Of a DNA stretch of 48,353 nucleotides, positions 11,192-24,020 are shown piece after piece. The stretch comes from Syncephalastrum monosporum B8922 (taxonomy: Eukaryota > Mucoromycota > Mucoromycetes > Mucorales > Syncephalastraceae): positions 1 to 48,353 of the forward strand of contig JNEN01000734.1 of NCBI GenBank assembly GCA_000697355.1, in the 5' to 3' direction. The notes beneath the pieces are model-generated. The model worked only from the letters and a program-made list of their open reading frames with translations, made no database searches and had not been told where the DNA came from. The stretch's first letter is position 1, and every line of letters starts with the position of its first letter. Position numbers and translations under genes: made by a program.

Positions 11192-11803
11192 TCAAATGAA
11201 AACTACGCGCGGCAACCCTTCATACTGTTTGCGTCGCTCGTGCGTCTTGACATGTCGTTTGAGATCATGCTTCCGTGCAAAGGCCTTTTCACACCGGGCG
11301 CACTTGAAATCCTTGGGTCGGTTGGGATCATGCGTGAGGATGTGCTCCTTCATGTTGTGAGCGCGATAGCTCGAGTGTGAGCAAAACGGGCACTGGTGAT
11401 ACGTGCGCGGCCGTGATGACTTGGATGCCTTTTTGGCTTGCTTAGTGGGTGCATGATCTGTCATGATTTCGCCGCCGCTGCTGCTGACAGACCGAGCGGA
11501 CTCTACCAAGACCAATGGCTGGGTCGCGTTACAACAGGACCAGCTGTTGTTACTCGCGTCGTTGAAAAGGATACCATCATCTGTCTCTAGTGGCACTGCG
11601 TTGATCGGTCGCCGGTCCCCGTAAGCCACGGCTGGTGGGTGTTGGTAGTCTTGGGAATGTGTTGAATGGGAGCGCTGGTGAAAGCCGACCAGCGGCTGTT
11701 GCTGTGGGGGAGTATATTGTTGCTCGAATAATACGGGCGGAGATTGCATTGTAGAGTAGAGCATATCAGCGTTCCCGAAGCAGCATGGAACGGAAGGCTG
11801 TGG

Positions 11804-11835
<32 letters not shown>

Positions 11836-12719
11836 ATGCAGAAGATGTGGTATGGATGCAGCTGCCGCTGCTGGTGTTAGTGCTGGTGCTGGTGCTGCTG
11901 GCCATAGCTTCGGGCGTCGGTGCCATGGAAAGCGGTGTCACTGGAGCGTGAGCGCACAAGTCAGGCGACTGCTGTGAGGAGGACAAATCATACGTCGAGC
12001 GATCAGCCATCAGACTCTGTGCAGAATTGCTGTTGTCCTGGCCCAGGGTTTGTGCTTGTGAAGAGTAATCCAGCATATTGGAGCAGGGCACGCCACATGC
12101 GTTAGAGCAATCCAGCATGGGCTCATCAAATAGGAGCCCGTCCAGGAAGCTGCAGTCGTCCGTGGGAGGAGCATAGTTTACATGGCCCTGCGCCTGCGCC
12201 TGGTGCTGATGCTGATGCTGGTATTGGTATTGGCACTGTTGGGCAAAAGGATCTTCGAAGCTACCAACTGTAAAGGACGAACCACAAGTATTCATGGAGG
12301 AGGACATATCTGCATGATGTTCAATCAGCAAGTGTGATAAACGAGGCACGGAGCGCCCTTTTTACAATGATCCTACCTGATGCCATGGCCGTGTTCAAGG
12401 AGAACGGGGATAGGTCACCAGGTAAACAGAGAAAGGGATCCACCATGCTCGATGATCCACCCGAAGGGTTGTAAAGAGACGGGAAGTGCGCGTAATGATG
12501 ATGCCTCTGCTGTTGCAGCTGCAGCTGTTGTTGTTGTTGCGACTGTTGAGATTGAATGGGGATCGGTGCAGAGGGTGCCAAACCAGTCAGGTCGAAGCTG
12601 CTAGTATAAGGAGGGCTGTTACAGGACGGAGGAGTGATAGGCATCATGGTCTCTTCTGCTGTTGAAGCCTCTTGTCGGCCAGTGAGCTTTCGTAAGAAGA
12701 ATTGGAAAGTGGAAGCCAT
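11192..12719 (-). CDS. C2H2 zinc-finger transcription factor (two fingers)
   Basis: Exons on the minus strand are 12719-12377 and 12309-11192, joined across a 67-nt GTAGG...TGCAG intron; the product is 486 aa. Two adjacent C2H2 fingers sit at the extreme C-terminus, about residues 421-441 (CPFC...HILTH) and 451-471 (CARC...HVKTH). The second contains the FARKHDLKRH helix common in fungal regulators. The rest is low complexity: a poly-Gln/His tract near residue 60, Gln/His/Thr/Ser-rich stretches and an 11-residue poly-Ala run, typical of activation regions. It is presumably a nuclear DNA-binding regulator. Outside the fingers I cannot match it to a named factor; the finger pair loosely resembles Crz1-type proteins. 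A TATA-like box lies 62-69 bp upstream of the ATG. Confidence 0.9.
11804..11834 (-). repeat. GCA trinucleotide run coding poly-alanine
   Basis: About ten uninterrupted GCA codons (GCT/CTG/TGC on the plus strand) lie inside the zinc-finger gene. The reading frame gives poly-Ala. Pure codon usage suggests recent slippage and probable length polymorphism between strains. Confidence 0.85.
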
Positions 12720-12780
12720 GTTTGCGTGTAGAATGGTGTAAAGAATAAAAAAAAGAAGTCGATCAAAAAGTGGGCCGCTT

Positions 12781-12788
12781 TATAAATA
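12781..12788 (-). promoter_or_regulatory. TATA-like box of the zinc-finger gene
   Basis: Read on the minus strand this is TATTTATA followed by AAGCGG, 62-69 bp upstream of the ATG at 12719. Position and sequence fit a core promoter element; this is inference only. Confidence 0.45.
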
Positions 12789-14290
12789 GAGTGTGTGGAG
12801 TGCTGATGAATGGCACGAAAAGCACAAACGCGCATACCACACACAAAGCTGCGCATCCGATTGTCTCGAATTTGGAAAATCCAAAGGATTGGGCCCTTTT
12901 TAACACTGGTGCCACTTGAAGTTTCTATGGATGCGCCCCGAAGAGCAAGGTTGCCGTCGCACAAAAATTTCATGTCAAAGCAGCCATGACGCTATCGGTG
13001 TGTGCCGTGGCAAAATATTGGTTTGTCCAACTCGGGAAGGTCGGAAGAAAGGGCGGGGGAGACGCCCTGCAAAGAATACTTTCCGCAAATTTCATCGTCG
13101 CCTGTGTGTTGTGGTCGCCACCGGGTCTAATTTTTTAGTTGACGACTTGTGGTGAGGTTGCTGATTCCCATTATTAGGTTCAGTTTACGAAATATGCCAG
13201 ACCGTTCCACTTAAACAGTATACAGATGTAAAAATAGGGCAGAGAAAGAGAAACAGAAAAGAAATCGGTAGCGTACTATTATAGTCTAGTGAGTAGAACG
13301 AACTTGGTTTGTTTGGATGAAGTGGATGCGAGGACGAAGGAGAAGGGCAGGGGAGTGGGATTCTGCACTATCGAAATGTGGAAAAGGTTTTCATTTTTAG
13401 AACAGGACAACATGTGGAAGTGATTGACAATTATTGAAGTTCGACGTGCGCGGCGACTGGCCTGTTGGTCAGCCGGTCGCTGCTCTCACAGCAGAAGATA
13501 GCAAAAGCAGTAAGAGCAGTAAAAAGCCAGAAAAAGATGTGAAGGCAGAAGTAGAACACTAAAAGAAAGAGACGAGTAGAACGAGGTATGCTACAAACCG
13601 TTTGATGCTAAGCAGCAGCTAAAGAGGCCTTTTCTGTTCAGTGACCATCTCCAGTACTGTACAGTAGACTGTCTATCATGCCCTGAATGACAGCCAGAGT
13701 AATTTATTTCCAGGTCTGTCTCCACTGTGGCAAAGAAGACAGCAGCGGCAGCAGCATCGGCGGAAGTAAAAGACTGCGTTTGAGCCTAACTCAAACTGGC
13801 ATCTGAGGGCTCGCAGCGCCTCAAAGTCATCATAACCGTGCCTGTTTATAGTTCTGAGCACCTTCGAAACTGAACTGTCTTCGTTGCTTTTTCTATTTTT
13901 TATCATAAGTGAGCATTTGGCATCTGAAGATCTGTCTATTCTGGGAGTGTCCTCCCTTTTTGGTCTTTTCTACCTTGCTTCAAACATTTCAAGGGATTGG
14001 AGGAAGTAGATCACTTGATCCCAAATGTGGCAATCCCAATTTTTTTTTTCTTCTCTCGGCACAAACGCGAGCAAAGAAAGAAAGGAGACTTGGCCATGTC
14101 GACATTGTGTACTATTTTTTTTGTCTGTATTATATATGGATAGTCTCTGTCAGGGCATGTCATGATTATGAACAGTGAATGAAGTCAGAGAGTCGCCAAA
14201 AGAGCTGAGAAATCTGTAGAATTCATGCGTCATAGATTTCATTTCCATGATACGATACGATACCCTTGAGGCAATACCCTTGCTGCATCA

Positions 14291-14298
14291 TATAAAAG
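14291..14298 (+). promoter_or_regulatory. TATA box of pyruvate kinase
   Basis: TATAAAAG lies 46-53 bp upstream of the chosen ATG (14344), as expected for a strongly expressed glycolytic gene with a short leader. Confidence 0.55.
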
Positions 14299-14343
14299 CA
14301 AAGGATTCTAGCTGAGTATGGCACTTCTTTCGTATCCAAAGCT

Positions 14344-15971
14344 ATGTTTCCTAACAGTGGATCCTCTGTTGGTTCTTCACTTTCGGCCCCTGTGCAGTTC
14401 CCGCTGCAATGGCTTGCTGGCGTCGACGTTGATATCAAGCCCACCGCTAATCGCAAAACATCCATTATCTGTACCATCGGCCCCGCCACGAATAGCAAAG
14501 AGAAGATGGTCGAGCTTATGGACGCCGGCATGAATATCGTGCGCATGAACTTTTCTCATGGCGACTATGATGTATGAGCCTACTGCCCCTAAAGTCACAA
14601 GACGTCAGAAGACGCGTGTTATTCATCTATTTCTCCGTTTAGTACCATCGTTCGGTGCTCGAGAACGCTCGAGCAGCGGCTTCTGAACGCCCTGAGCTCG
14701 CGCTGGCAATTGCACTGGACACCAAAGGACCAGAGATCCGCACGGGCTTGATGCGTAACGGGCAGGAGGTCAAGGTATCTAAAGGGCATGAAATGGTAAT
14801 CAGCACCGATGACCAGTACAAAGACACTTGCGACGACAAAGTACTCTATGTCGATTATAAAAACTTGACCAAGGTGATCGAGGTCGGACGCGTCATCTAC
14901 GTCGACGATGGACAGCTCTCGTTCCAAGTACTCGAAAAAGCAGCCGACCATGTCAAGGTGCGCACGCTCAACAATGGCACCCTCGCCTCCAGAAAGGGCG
15001 TCAACCTGCCCCGCACCCCAATTGACCTACCTGCACTCTCGGAAAAAGACAAGGCTGACCTCCGGTTTGGCGTGGAGCACGGTGTCGACATGATCTTCGC
15101 CTCCTTCATCCGCCGCGGCTCGGACGTCAGGGACATTCGGCGCGTCCTTGGCGAAAAAGGTCGTAATATCAAGATCCTGTGCAAACTCGAGAACCACCAG
15201 GGCTGCCAGAACTTTGACGAGATCCTGGCCGAGACGGACGGCATCATGGTGGCGCGTGGCGACCTCGGTATCGAGATCCCTTGCGAACGGGTGTTCATAG
15301 CCCAAAAGATGATGATGGCCAAGTGTAACATGGTCGGCAAGCCGATCGCGTGCGCCACCCAGATGCTGGATTCCATGACGTACAATCCACGTCCGACGCG
15401 TGCTGAAGTGTCTGACGTGGCGAACGCGGTGCTGGACGGCGCCGACCTGGTGATGCTCTCGGGCGAGACCGCCAAGGGCTCGTATCCGGTCGAGACGGTG
15501 CGGACCATGGCCGCCACATGCGAGCTCGCCGAATCCGTGATCTGCTACCCGCCTCTCTTTAACGAGTTGCGTTCGCTGACGCCTTGGCCGACCGATACGA
15601 CAGAGACGATCGCGTGCGCGGCCGTGTCGGCTGCGGCTGAGCAGAACGCGGGAGCCATTCTTGTACTTTCCAAATCGGGCCACACCGCCCGTCTGGCTTC
15701 CAAGTACCGTCCTGCTCAACCCATCATCGTCGTGACACGCAACGAAGAAACCGCACGGCAATCGCATCTCCACCGTGGCGTGTTTCCGTTCATCTACCGC
15801 GGCGAGACCCAGGAGAACTGGCAAGAGGACGTGGAAGCCCGCATCAAGTGGGGTGTGGTCAAGAGCAAGCAGTCTGGCCTTATCAACTCAAACGACTCGA
15901 TTATTGTCGTGCAGGGATGGAGGGGCGGCCTCGGCAACTCCAACACTATCCGCATCCTCATTGCTCCTTAA
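14344..15971 (+). CDS. PYK1: Pyruvate kinase
   Basis: Exons are 14344-14571 and 14643-15971 with one 71-nt GTATGA...TTTAG intron inside the conserved [13 protein letters not shown] segment; the product is 518 aa, full length for the family. It transfers phosphate from phosphoenolpyruvate to ADP in the last step of cytosolic glycolysis. Visible motifs are [11 protein letters not shown] near residue 38, [12 protein letters not shown], the active-site segment [10 protein letters not shown] around 250-262 (catalytic Lys), [11 protein letters not shown], the [14 protein letters not shown] segment and LSGETAKG, then the C-terminal allosteric domain. The signature ends in Cys where Leu, Ile, Val or Met is usual. 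The start is the first in-frame ATG and gives a normal fungal N-terminus. Confidence 0.98.
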
Positions 15972-16166
15972 TGTACATAACACTTTTCTATAATTTCTCG
16001 TATACGTATACATATAGTGTGTATCTCTGTCCAACATTTTGTTTAAACACAAATAAAATCATGAAGAGACTTATCTGGGTTTTAAAGTCCAGAAATGCCT
16101 CGCCTGGCGCAAAGAGAAAAACCCTGTTCCCTTTCTCAGGTTGGCCCGACCCCACTGTTGCAGGAC

Positions 16167-18082
16167 ATGGCGCAATTGGCAGATCCACAAGGAGTACGTT
16201 TGTTACCCTCTAAAGAAGCGATCGATCTTAATTCAGAGGGTTAGGATTTTGCCCTGTTGGAGCGGGACCTTTCTTTGCTGCGAAAAGTCGATCTGACAAC
16301 GATAGTGCGTACATTCAACAACGAGCAAACTCGCCCTTCAGACAAGATTCACGTCACCGGTAACAAGCCTGAACTCATCGACCGCTTGTCCTATGTCGTG
16401 CGTGGGTCTCTAGTCAGCGGCCACACGGAGCGGGGCCAGCTCCTCTTGCGCTATGTTAACCAGGTGATACAAGGCAGAAGCCGCCGCATGTAAGTTCCTA
16501 CGCATGGGGTCGCAATTATCGAGGCATCCAAGCTCATACTGTATCAATATAGATGGCGTATTGAGGGCAGGATGCTGACACAAGCCACGCAGACCGACGT
16601 GGCAAGACCGAGCCCGAACCATCATGGCAGCCATGTCATGCGGATACACGCCCTCGCCAATCCCCTACCCTCCGCTGCTATGCAGCCAAAGAAGTCAAAC
16701 GCTGCTCCGACATACCGCTTTGTTAAAAATCCTTTTATGGATGTTGTCAAGTCCATCTGTAATCCCAAAGAGTGTCCTGGTATGTATATGTGTGTGTGAG
16801 GGATACGAAAAACCGAGGGCGGACGAGACTGACGGACTCTCTCCATCTAATTTTCAGGCATCCTGAACTCGCGGACATCAGCCGTATTCAAGTTCAAGCT
16901 CAAGGACGATGAGAAAGCATTGCTGGAGCAGCCTGCTGAACCCGACGGAAGCCCTTCGCATCAAGTTCGTTTTTACTGTACCAACCGATCCTCCAACTTC
17001 AACGCCGCTATCGTAGAATATCCCAACATTTGTGAAATCCGAGTCAATGGCGGCGTTATTTCCGCACACGTAAGTGTATTCGTCTTACGATAATTAAGAA
17101 GCGGCGCAGGAACCAACATGATGAGGTAGGCGTTGCGCGGGATAAAAAACAGACCGGGAAGCGTGCACCCGGCCGATATTACCTCCATGCTCAATATCGA
17201 TGGCGAAAATTTGGCCGAATTAGCCTATGCCAACGCTGTCCATGTAAGTGGAAATGGTGCCCAAGATGAAGCATATCTCCTAACATATCCTATCATATCA
17301 TCAGTCCTACGTCGCTTCGATCGAGCTTGTACGGCATCATTCCGTCCCGTCATTACTGGAGAAATTAAAGGCAAATCAGCTGATCCCCAAAGAGACAGTT
17401 CTTCAGCGGTGTAAGTAGACGACAAATGCTAGCACCATTCATGTTTCCTTTTTCTTATCGATGCGTAGTAAAAGAGCAGCAAGAAGACGCAGATATCGTC
17501 ATGGAATCTGAAACGGTGTCTACAAAATGTCCAGTAAGTATAAGGAAGGCAGTGGCAGACACAATGGGCTCATACCATGGTTAGCTTTCGTTTACACGGA
17601 TACAAACACCCTGCCGGTCATCCAAATGCCAGCACATTCAATGTTTCGACGGACAAACATTCCTGCAAATGAACGAACAGACACCGACATGGTCGTGCCC
17701 TGTGTGTTTCCGACAAATGACGCAGCTGTACGACGAATTAGTGGTAGATGGCTATTTCCTGGACCTTTTGGCCAACACACCTAGCTCGACAGAATCCATA
17801 CGGATCGAAGCGGACGGACGACTCTCAGCGATCAAGGAAGAATCACCGGAAAGTGAAGACTTTGACCAGCAGGCGCCGGAGACCAAGACGAACGGGCATC
17901 CGGCGGGTGATGTAGTCACCATTCTGAGCGATGACGATAATAACGCGAGCTCAGATCCTCGACCTACGGTGATTAAACGACGCCTGTCATCCACACCACC
18001 GGCACAACCCCCGCCACCCCCCAAAAAGCAGCAGACGGTGATTGACCTGACGCTGAGTAGTGACGAAGAAGACGCGAGCTAA
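16167..18082 (+). CDS. SIZ1: SIZ/PIAS-type SUMO E3 ligase (SAP, PINIT, SP-RING)
   Basis: Eight exons (16167-16193, 16245-16489, 16553-16779, 16858-17069, 17130-17243, 17305-17410, 17469-17533, 17585-18082) give 497 aa. Order: SAP-like N-terminus (about 16-55), a PINIT domain (about 125-310, with NPKECPG, NICEIRVNGG, LRGIKNRPGSVHPADIT), and an SP-RING at about 331-377 (KCPLSF, KCQHIQC, SCPVC). The acidic tail has two SUMO-interacting motifs, VVTILSDDD near 442 and VIDLTLSSDEED near 484. The family directs SUMO from Ubc9 to nuclear substrates. It is much shorter than yeast Siz1 but of normal architecture. The first exon codes only nine residues and is the least certain part. Confidence 0.95.
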
Positions 18083-18559
18083 ATCACACACATACAAGGG
18101 CCGCTATGGGGAGAATGTCGACTGAAAAAAAACCAAGTGTGCAGACTACCATCGTCTTGGGCATGCACACACACACACACTCCATAGGAATCCCCACTTT
18201 CGTACACGACTTCAGTAGATACATACATTCGCTCGCAATTATTATATTGCGCACTTATACCTTTGCTTTCCTATTCGTACACACCTATCATTTAACTGTA
18301 AGCAATAGTCACTTGTAAATTCAATGCAATCAAAGAAATTCGCTGTTTTTAATGCACACCAGAAAAAAAGATAATGGTTGATAAGCACTAGTCTATTGCT
18401 ATGACTCGTATTACTAATCAATCTAAACAGTCTGTTAGCTCTTCTAATTAAATACATTCTATTCATATCGGAGCGTAAGTATACGATGGCACAAAGGCCA
18501 AACACACCTTTGGCAGCTCTTCACCGCCTTGCAGGAAGCCGACCCACAAGCAGCGGAAT
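18083..18559. other. Intergenic with short CA repeat
   Basis: This is the downstream region of the SUMO ligase gene. It contains a (CA)n microsatellite at about 18166-18180, is AT-rich, and holds no gene. Confidence 0.6.
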
Positions 18560-19010
18560 ATCGGTCCTTGCTATAGAGACAGGTTCATTGGGGACCATAT
18601 ATGCGGAGCCGTCGCCTACAGACGCAAACAGCATGAACTTATGATATAGATGCATATATGGATGACCGGAGCGCGTAACCAGGCCGCAAAGATACCAGGG
18701 CAGTTTTGGATGCGAGGTTCCCGGATGTACTCAGGCAAAAAGCAACAAAGTTATGACTTTCCTCGTGTGTCTCTCAGTGAATATTACACAAGCCAGATTT
18801 GTCCCGGCTGCCTGCAATCGGGGAAAAAGGTCTTCAGCGAGTACGTCGAGCGCATGCTCACCGGGCCGTCCCGGCAGAAGTACGTATGGCATTCGGAACA
18901 TGTTTTTATGCGGTTTTACGGCTGCTCTAAACATGGCACTTACGACGGAAAGCCTTTTTGATCGCGGGCATGAATCCCGTGCGCTTCATACCGCCTTTCC
19001 ATTCAAAAAA
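18560..19010 (+). pseudogene. Remnant of a Cas12f1-like TNB (TnpB/Fanzor-type) nuclease, C-terminal part
   Basis: An open stretch to 18961 contains LSEYYTSQICPGC, then a basic spacer and FYGCSKHGTYDGKPF. This is the pattern of the zinc-ribbon inserted in the RuvC domain of TnpB/Fanzor-type transposon nucleases, where EYxTS precedes CxxC and the ribbon's second half ends near a catalytic Asp. The frame stops at TGA 18959-18961, but a one-base shift continues as DRGHESRALHTAF, the expected RuvC-III position (family form: D-R-x-x-N-A-A). Upstream of 18650 only fragments persist (ICGAVAYRRKQHE, with a stop). It is a frameshifted, 5'-truncated relic. I did not see terminal repeats. The family assignment is from motif memory. 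Confidence 0.55.
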
Positions 19011-19176
19011 TAAACCCAAACAAGCAGTTCGGGTTCAAGCAAGAAGAACAAAGAGCAGATTTCGCCCGTATACAGTCTCCATATGGTATTGATGTAGATT
19101 TGCAGGACTGATTTTAAAGACAGAAGAAACCCGTTGATAGATGGATGGGTATTTTTCACACTTTCTTTGTAATATA

Positions 19177-20155
19177 ATGTCAAACGAGAATCTGTCACGA
19201 GTGAAACACATTGTGCTTGTCCTGTCCGGCAAAGGAGGTGTTGGCAAATCGTCCGTGACGACGCAACTTGCGTTGGGTTTAACACACAAGGGCCTCAAGG
19301 TCGGCGTGCTCGACATCGATCTCACTGGTCCAAGCATACCGCGCATGCTTGGCCTCGACAATAATCAAGTCCACCAGTCCTCTCAAGGGTAAGTGGAGCA
19401 CGGTCACTGTCCCTCCTCTTGCTGAGAGCTTTTTTTCTAGCTGGGTCCCGGTCTATGCTGATGCAGAGAAGAATCTCGCTTGCATGTCCATTGGCTTCTT
19501 ACTAAGCAACAAGACCGACTCGGTCGTGTGGCGAGGACCGAAAAAAACAGGTACGACTCTCAAGCATAGAGAATAGAGAACGATGGGATCACTGAGTCCT
19601 CTATCCTGTTTAGCCATGATCAAGCAATTCTTGCAAGACGTATGCTGGGGTGATCTCGACTACTTGTTGGTGGATACGCCACCGGGAACCTCGGATGAAC
19701 ATATCGCTATTGTGGAGAACCTCAAGGACTATTCTCCTGATGGTGCTGTTGTTGTCACGACTCCCCAAGGCGTCGCCATTGCGGATGTCCGCAAGGAGCT
19801 GTCCTTCTGTCGCAAGGTCAAGCTGCCCGTTCTCGGTGTCGTTGAAAACATGAGCGGGTTTGTGTGTCCGCATTGCGCAGTAAGTTCCAAAGAAAATACA
19901 TTTACATGAATAACTGACTTTGTCTTGTCCTAGGAATGCACCAATATTTTTGCATCCGGTGGTGGTGAGAACATGGCGAACGAGTTTGGGATTCCCTTCC
20001 TTGGACGCGTACCCATCGATCCTGGTTTCACTACCATGGTTGAGACCGACGGCGAAGGCTCCTATGTCAAGTCTTTTGAAAAATCAAACCTGTTTCCTAT
20101 CTTCAAGACAGTGTGCGACCGCGTCGTCGAAAGCACATCCCATTCTTCGTCTTAA
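19177..20155 (+). CDS. CFD1: Cytosolic Fe-S cluster assembly ATPase CFD1 (NUBP2)
   Basis: Exons are 19177-19388, 19441-19550, 19614-19879 and 19934-20155 (introns 52, 63 and 54 nt); the product is 269 aa, the usual length. It is a P-loop NTPase of the Mrp/NBP35 family that, with NBP35, scaffolds 4Fe-4S clusters for cytosolic and nuclear proteins. The deviant Walker [11 protein letters not shown] lies near the N-terminus, followed by [18 protein letters not shown], and the bridging-cluster cysteines CPHCAEC near residue 200. The lack of the N-terminal four-Cys ferredoxin-like motif separates it from NBP35. An in-frame ATG at 19141 would add 12 residues; MSNEN at 19177 starts where other CFD1 proteins do. 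The gene is convergent with HSP60, 195 bp apart. Confidence 0.97.
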
Positions 20156-20350
20156 TGCATGCCCCCCCCCATTGTTAGATAATTGTATACATATAATGTC
20201 TTTCCATCTTCATAAAAGAATATATCACTGATATTGATGCGCGATCTATTGGTAGCGTCCTTTTATTTACATGAGAAAGAATGTGCATTGCAAAAGAGTG
20301 TGAGCAGGAAATAGAAATAGTAGATTGGGGGAAAAGCATTACAGGTCCAT

Positions 20351-22947
<2,597 letters not shown>

Positions 22948-23825
22948 ATGGGTAACAGCCGTTGCTGTGCTTCGTCGTACGGAACCGCATACTTTTAAAC
23001 AAGAGAACGAGGCTGACCTCTTCTTCTTCTTTCTCCCCTTGTAGCCGAACCCCGTCGCTCTGTGACGCCTGCGAGCTGACACATCGGCATGGCAAGCTGG
23101 AATACAGTTTCTGTCACGATTTCTGGTGCTGCGACACCTTTTTGAGAGATCTGCATGAACTGCTCCAACACTACGAAGAGCACCATGCCCCGACGACAGA
23201 CGAGCACTTTTCCATGGACTTTGTGGATACGGACCACATCGCATCCCGGGTCATGACCTCGACCATTAACCCAGTGTTCACGTTCGTCTCACCCGACCAT
23301 GATGAAGAGGACGACATGCCCTCGAGTGATACGTACTCGACCGGGAGCAGCGAAGGCAGTGTTCCAAGCACACCGCCACCGGCGTCGCCACCCGCCCAGA
23401 AACGCCGGAAACGCATGCGAGAGGACGAGAGTGGCGTAGAAGCGCTGGCGCTAGATGATCTGGAACAGCTGCTGCGCGAGAATCACATGCTCTTCTACAA
23501 TCCAGAAGGTAGCCTAAAATACAGTGTAATAGCATTTACTTATTCTCATCGATGTTCAGACACACTGGATCGACCCTATAAATGCGCGGTGGATGGCTGT
23601 GGAAAGGCTTACAAGAACGCGAACGGTCTCAAGTACCATAAGATGCACGGTCATTGTGGTGACCCCGACACCGACGCAGATCCAAGTATTGAAAAGCCTT
23701 ATCAGTGTGCGATGATCTCCTGCCAAAAGCGATACAAAAACCTCAATGGCCTAAAGTACCATTACCAGCATACGCACTTGCAGCATTTGCGCATACAACA
23801 GCAGAACAACAGCTTCGCTGTTTGA
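22948..23825 (+). CDS. SFP1: Sfp1-like split zinc-finger transcription factor
   Basis: Exons are 22948-22976, 23045-23508 and 23560-23825 (introns 68 and 51 nt); the product is 252 aa. The start ATG sits in GCCACCATGG. The N-terminal segment CHDFWCCDTF...DLHELLQHYEEHH (about 33-57) and two C-terminal fingers of the split type, residues 173-196 (YKNANGLKYHKMHGH) and 214-237 (YKNLNGLKYHYQHTH), separated by an acidic linker, match the Sfp1 family, which in yeast links nutrient/TOR signals to ribosomal-protein and ribosome-biogenesis genes. It is far shorter than yeast Sfp1. The 51-nt second intron is a multiple of three without a stop, so its retention would insert 17 residues just before the fingers. 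Confidence 0.88.
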
Positions 23826-24020
23826 TTTTGTTCTCGCCTCAAGTATGTTGTAAATAGCCCTACGTATCCTGTCATTCCCTTTTTCTGTCGCATAAGTACT
23901 CTCCTTTCTCGCCTCTATCTCTCCCCGTTTTCCTTCTCTCTCTCTCTCTCTTTCCTTTTTCAAACAAGAAAGAAGTGCATTTGCTTTGGTCATTGAGCAA
24001 GAGATGTAAAAGAAAGTATA

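Larger units (their letters stand above)
12720..14343. other. Divergent intergenic region between zinc-finger and pyruvate kinase genes
   Basis: This holds the promoters of both flanking genes. No ORF over 110 codons here resembles a protein. It contains purine/pyrimidine-skewed patches (13490-13590 A/G-rich; T tracts at 14040-14050) typical of fungal promoters. Confidence 0.5.

Noticed and set aside
19141..19176. Upstream in-frame ATG for CFD1
   Set aside because: It adds a hydrophobic 12-residue leader not expected for CFD1; the ATG at 19177 fits the family start.
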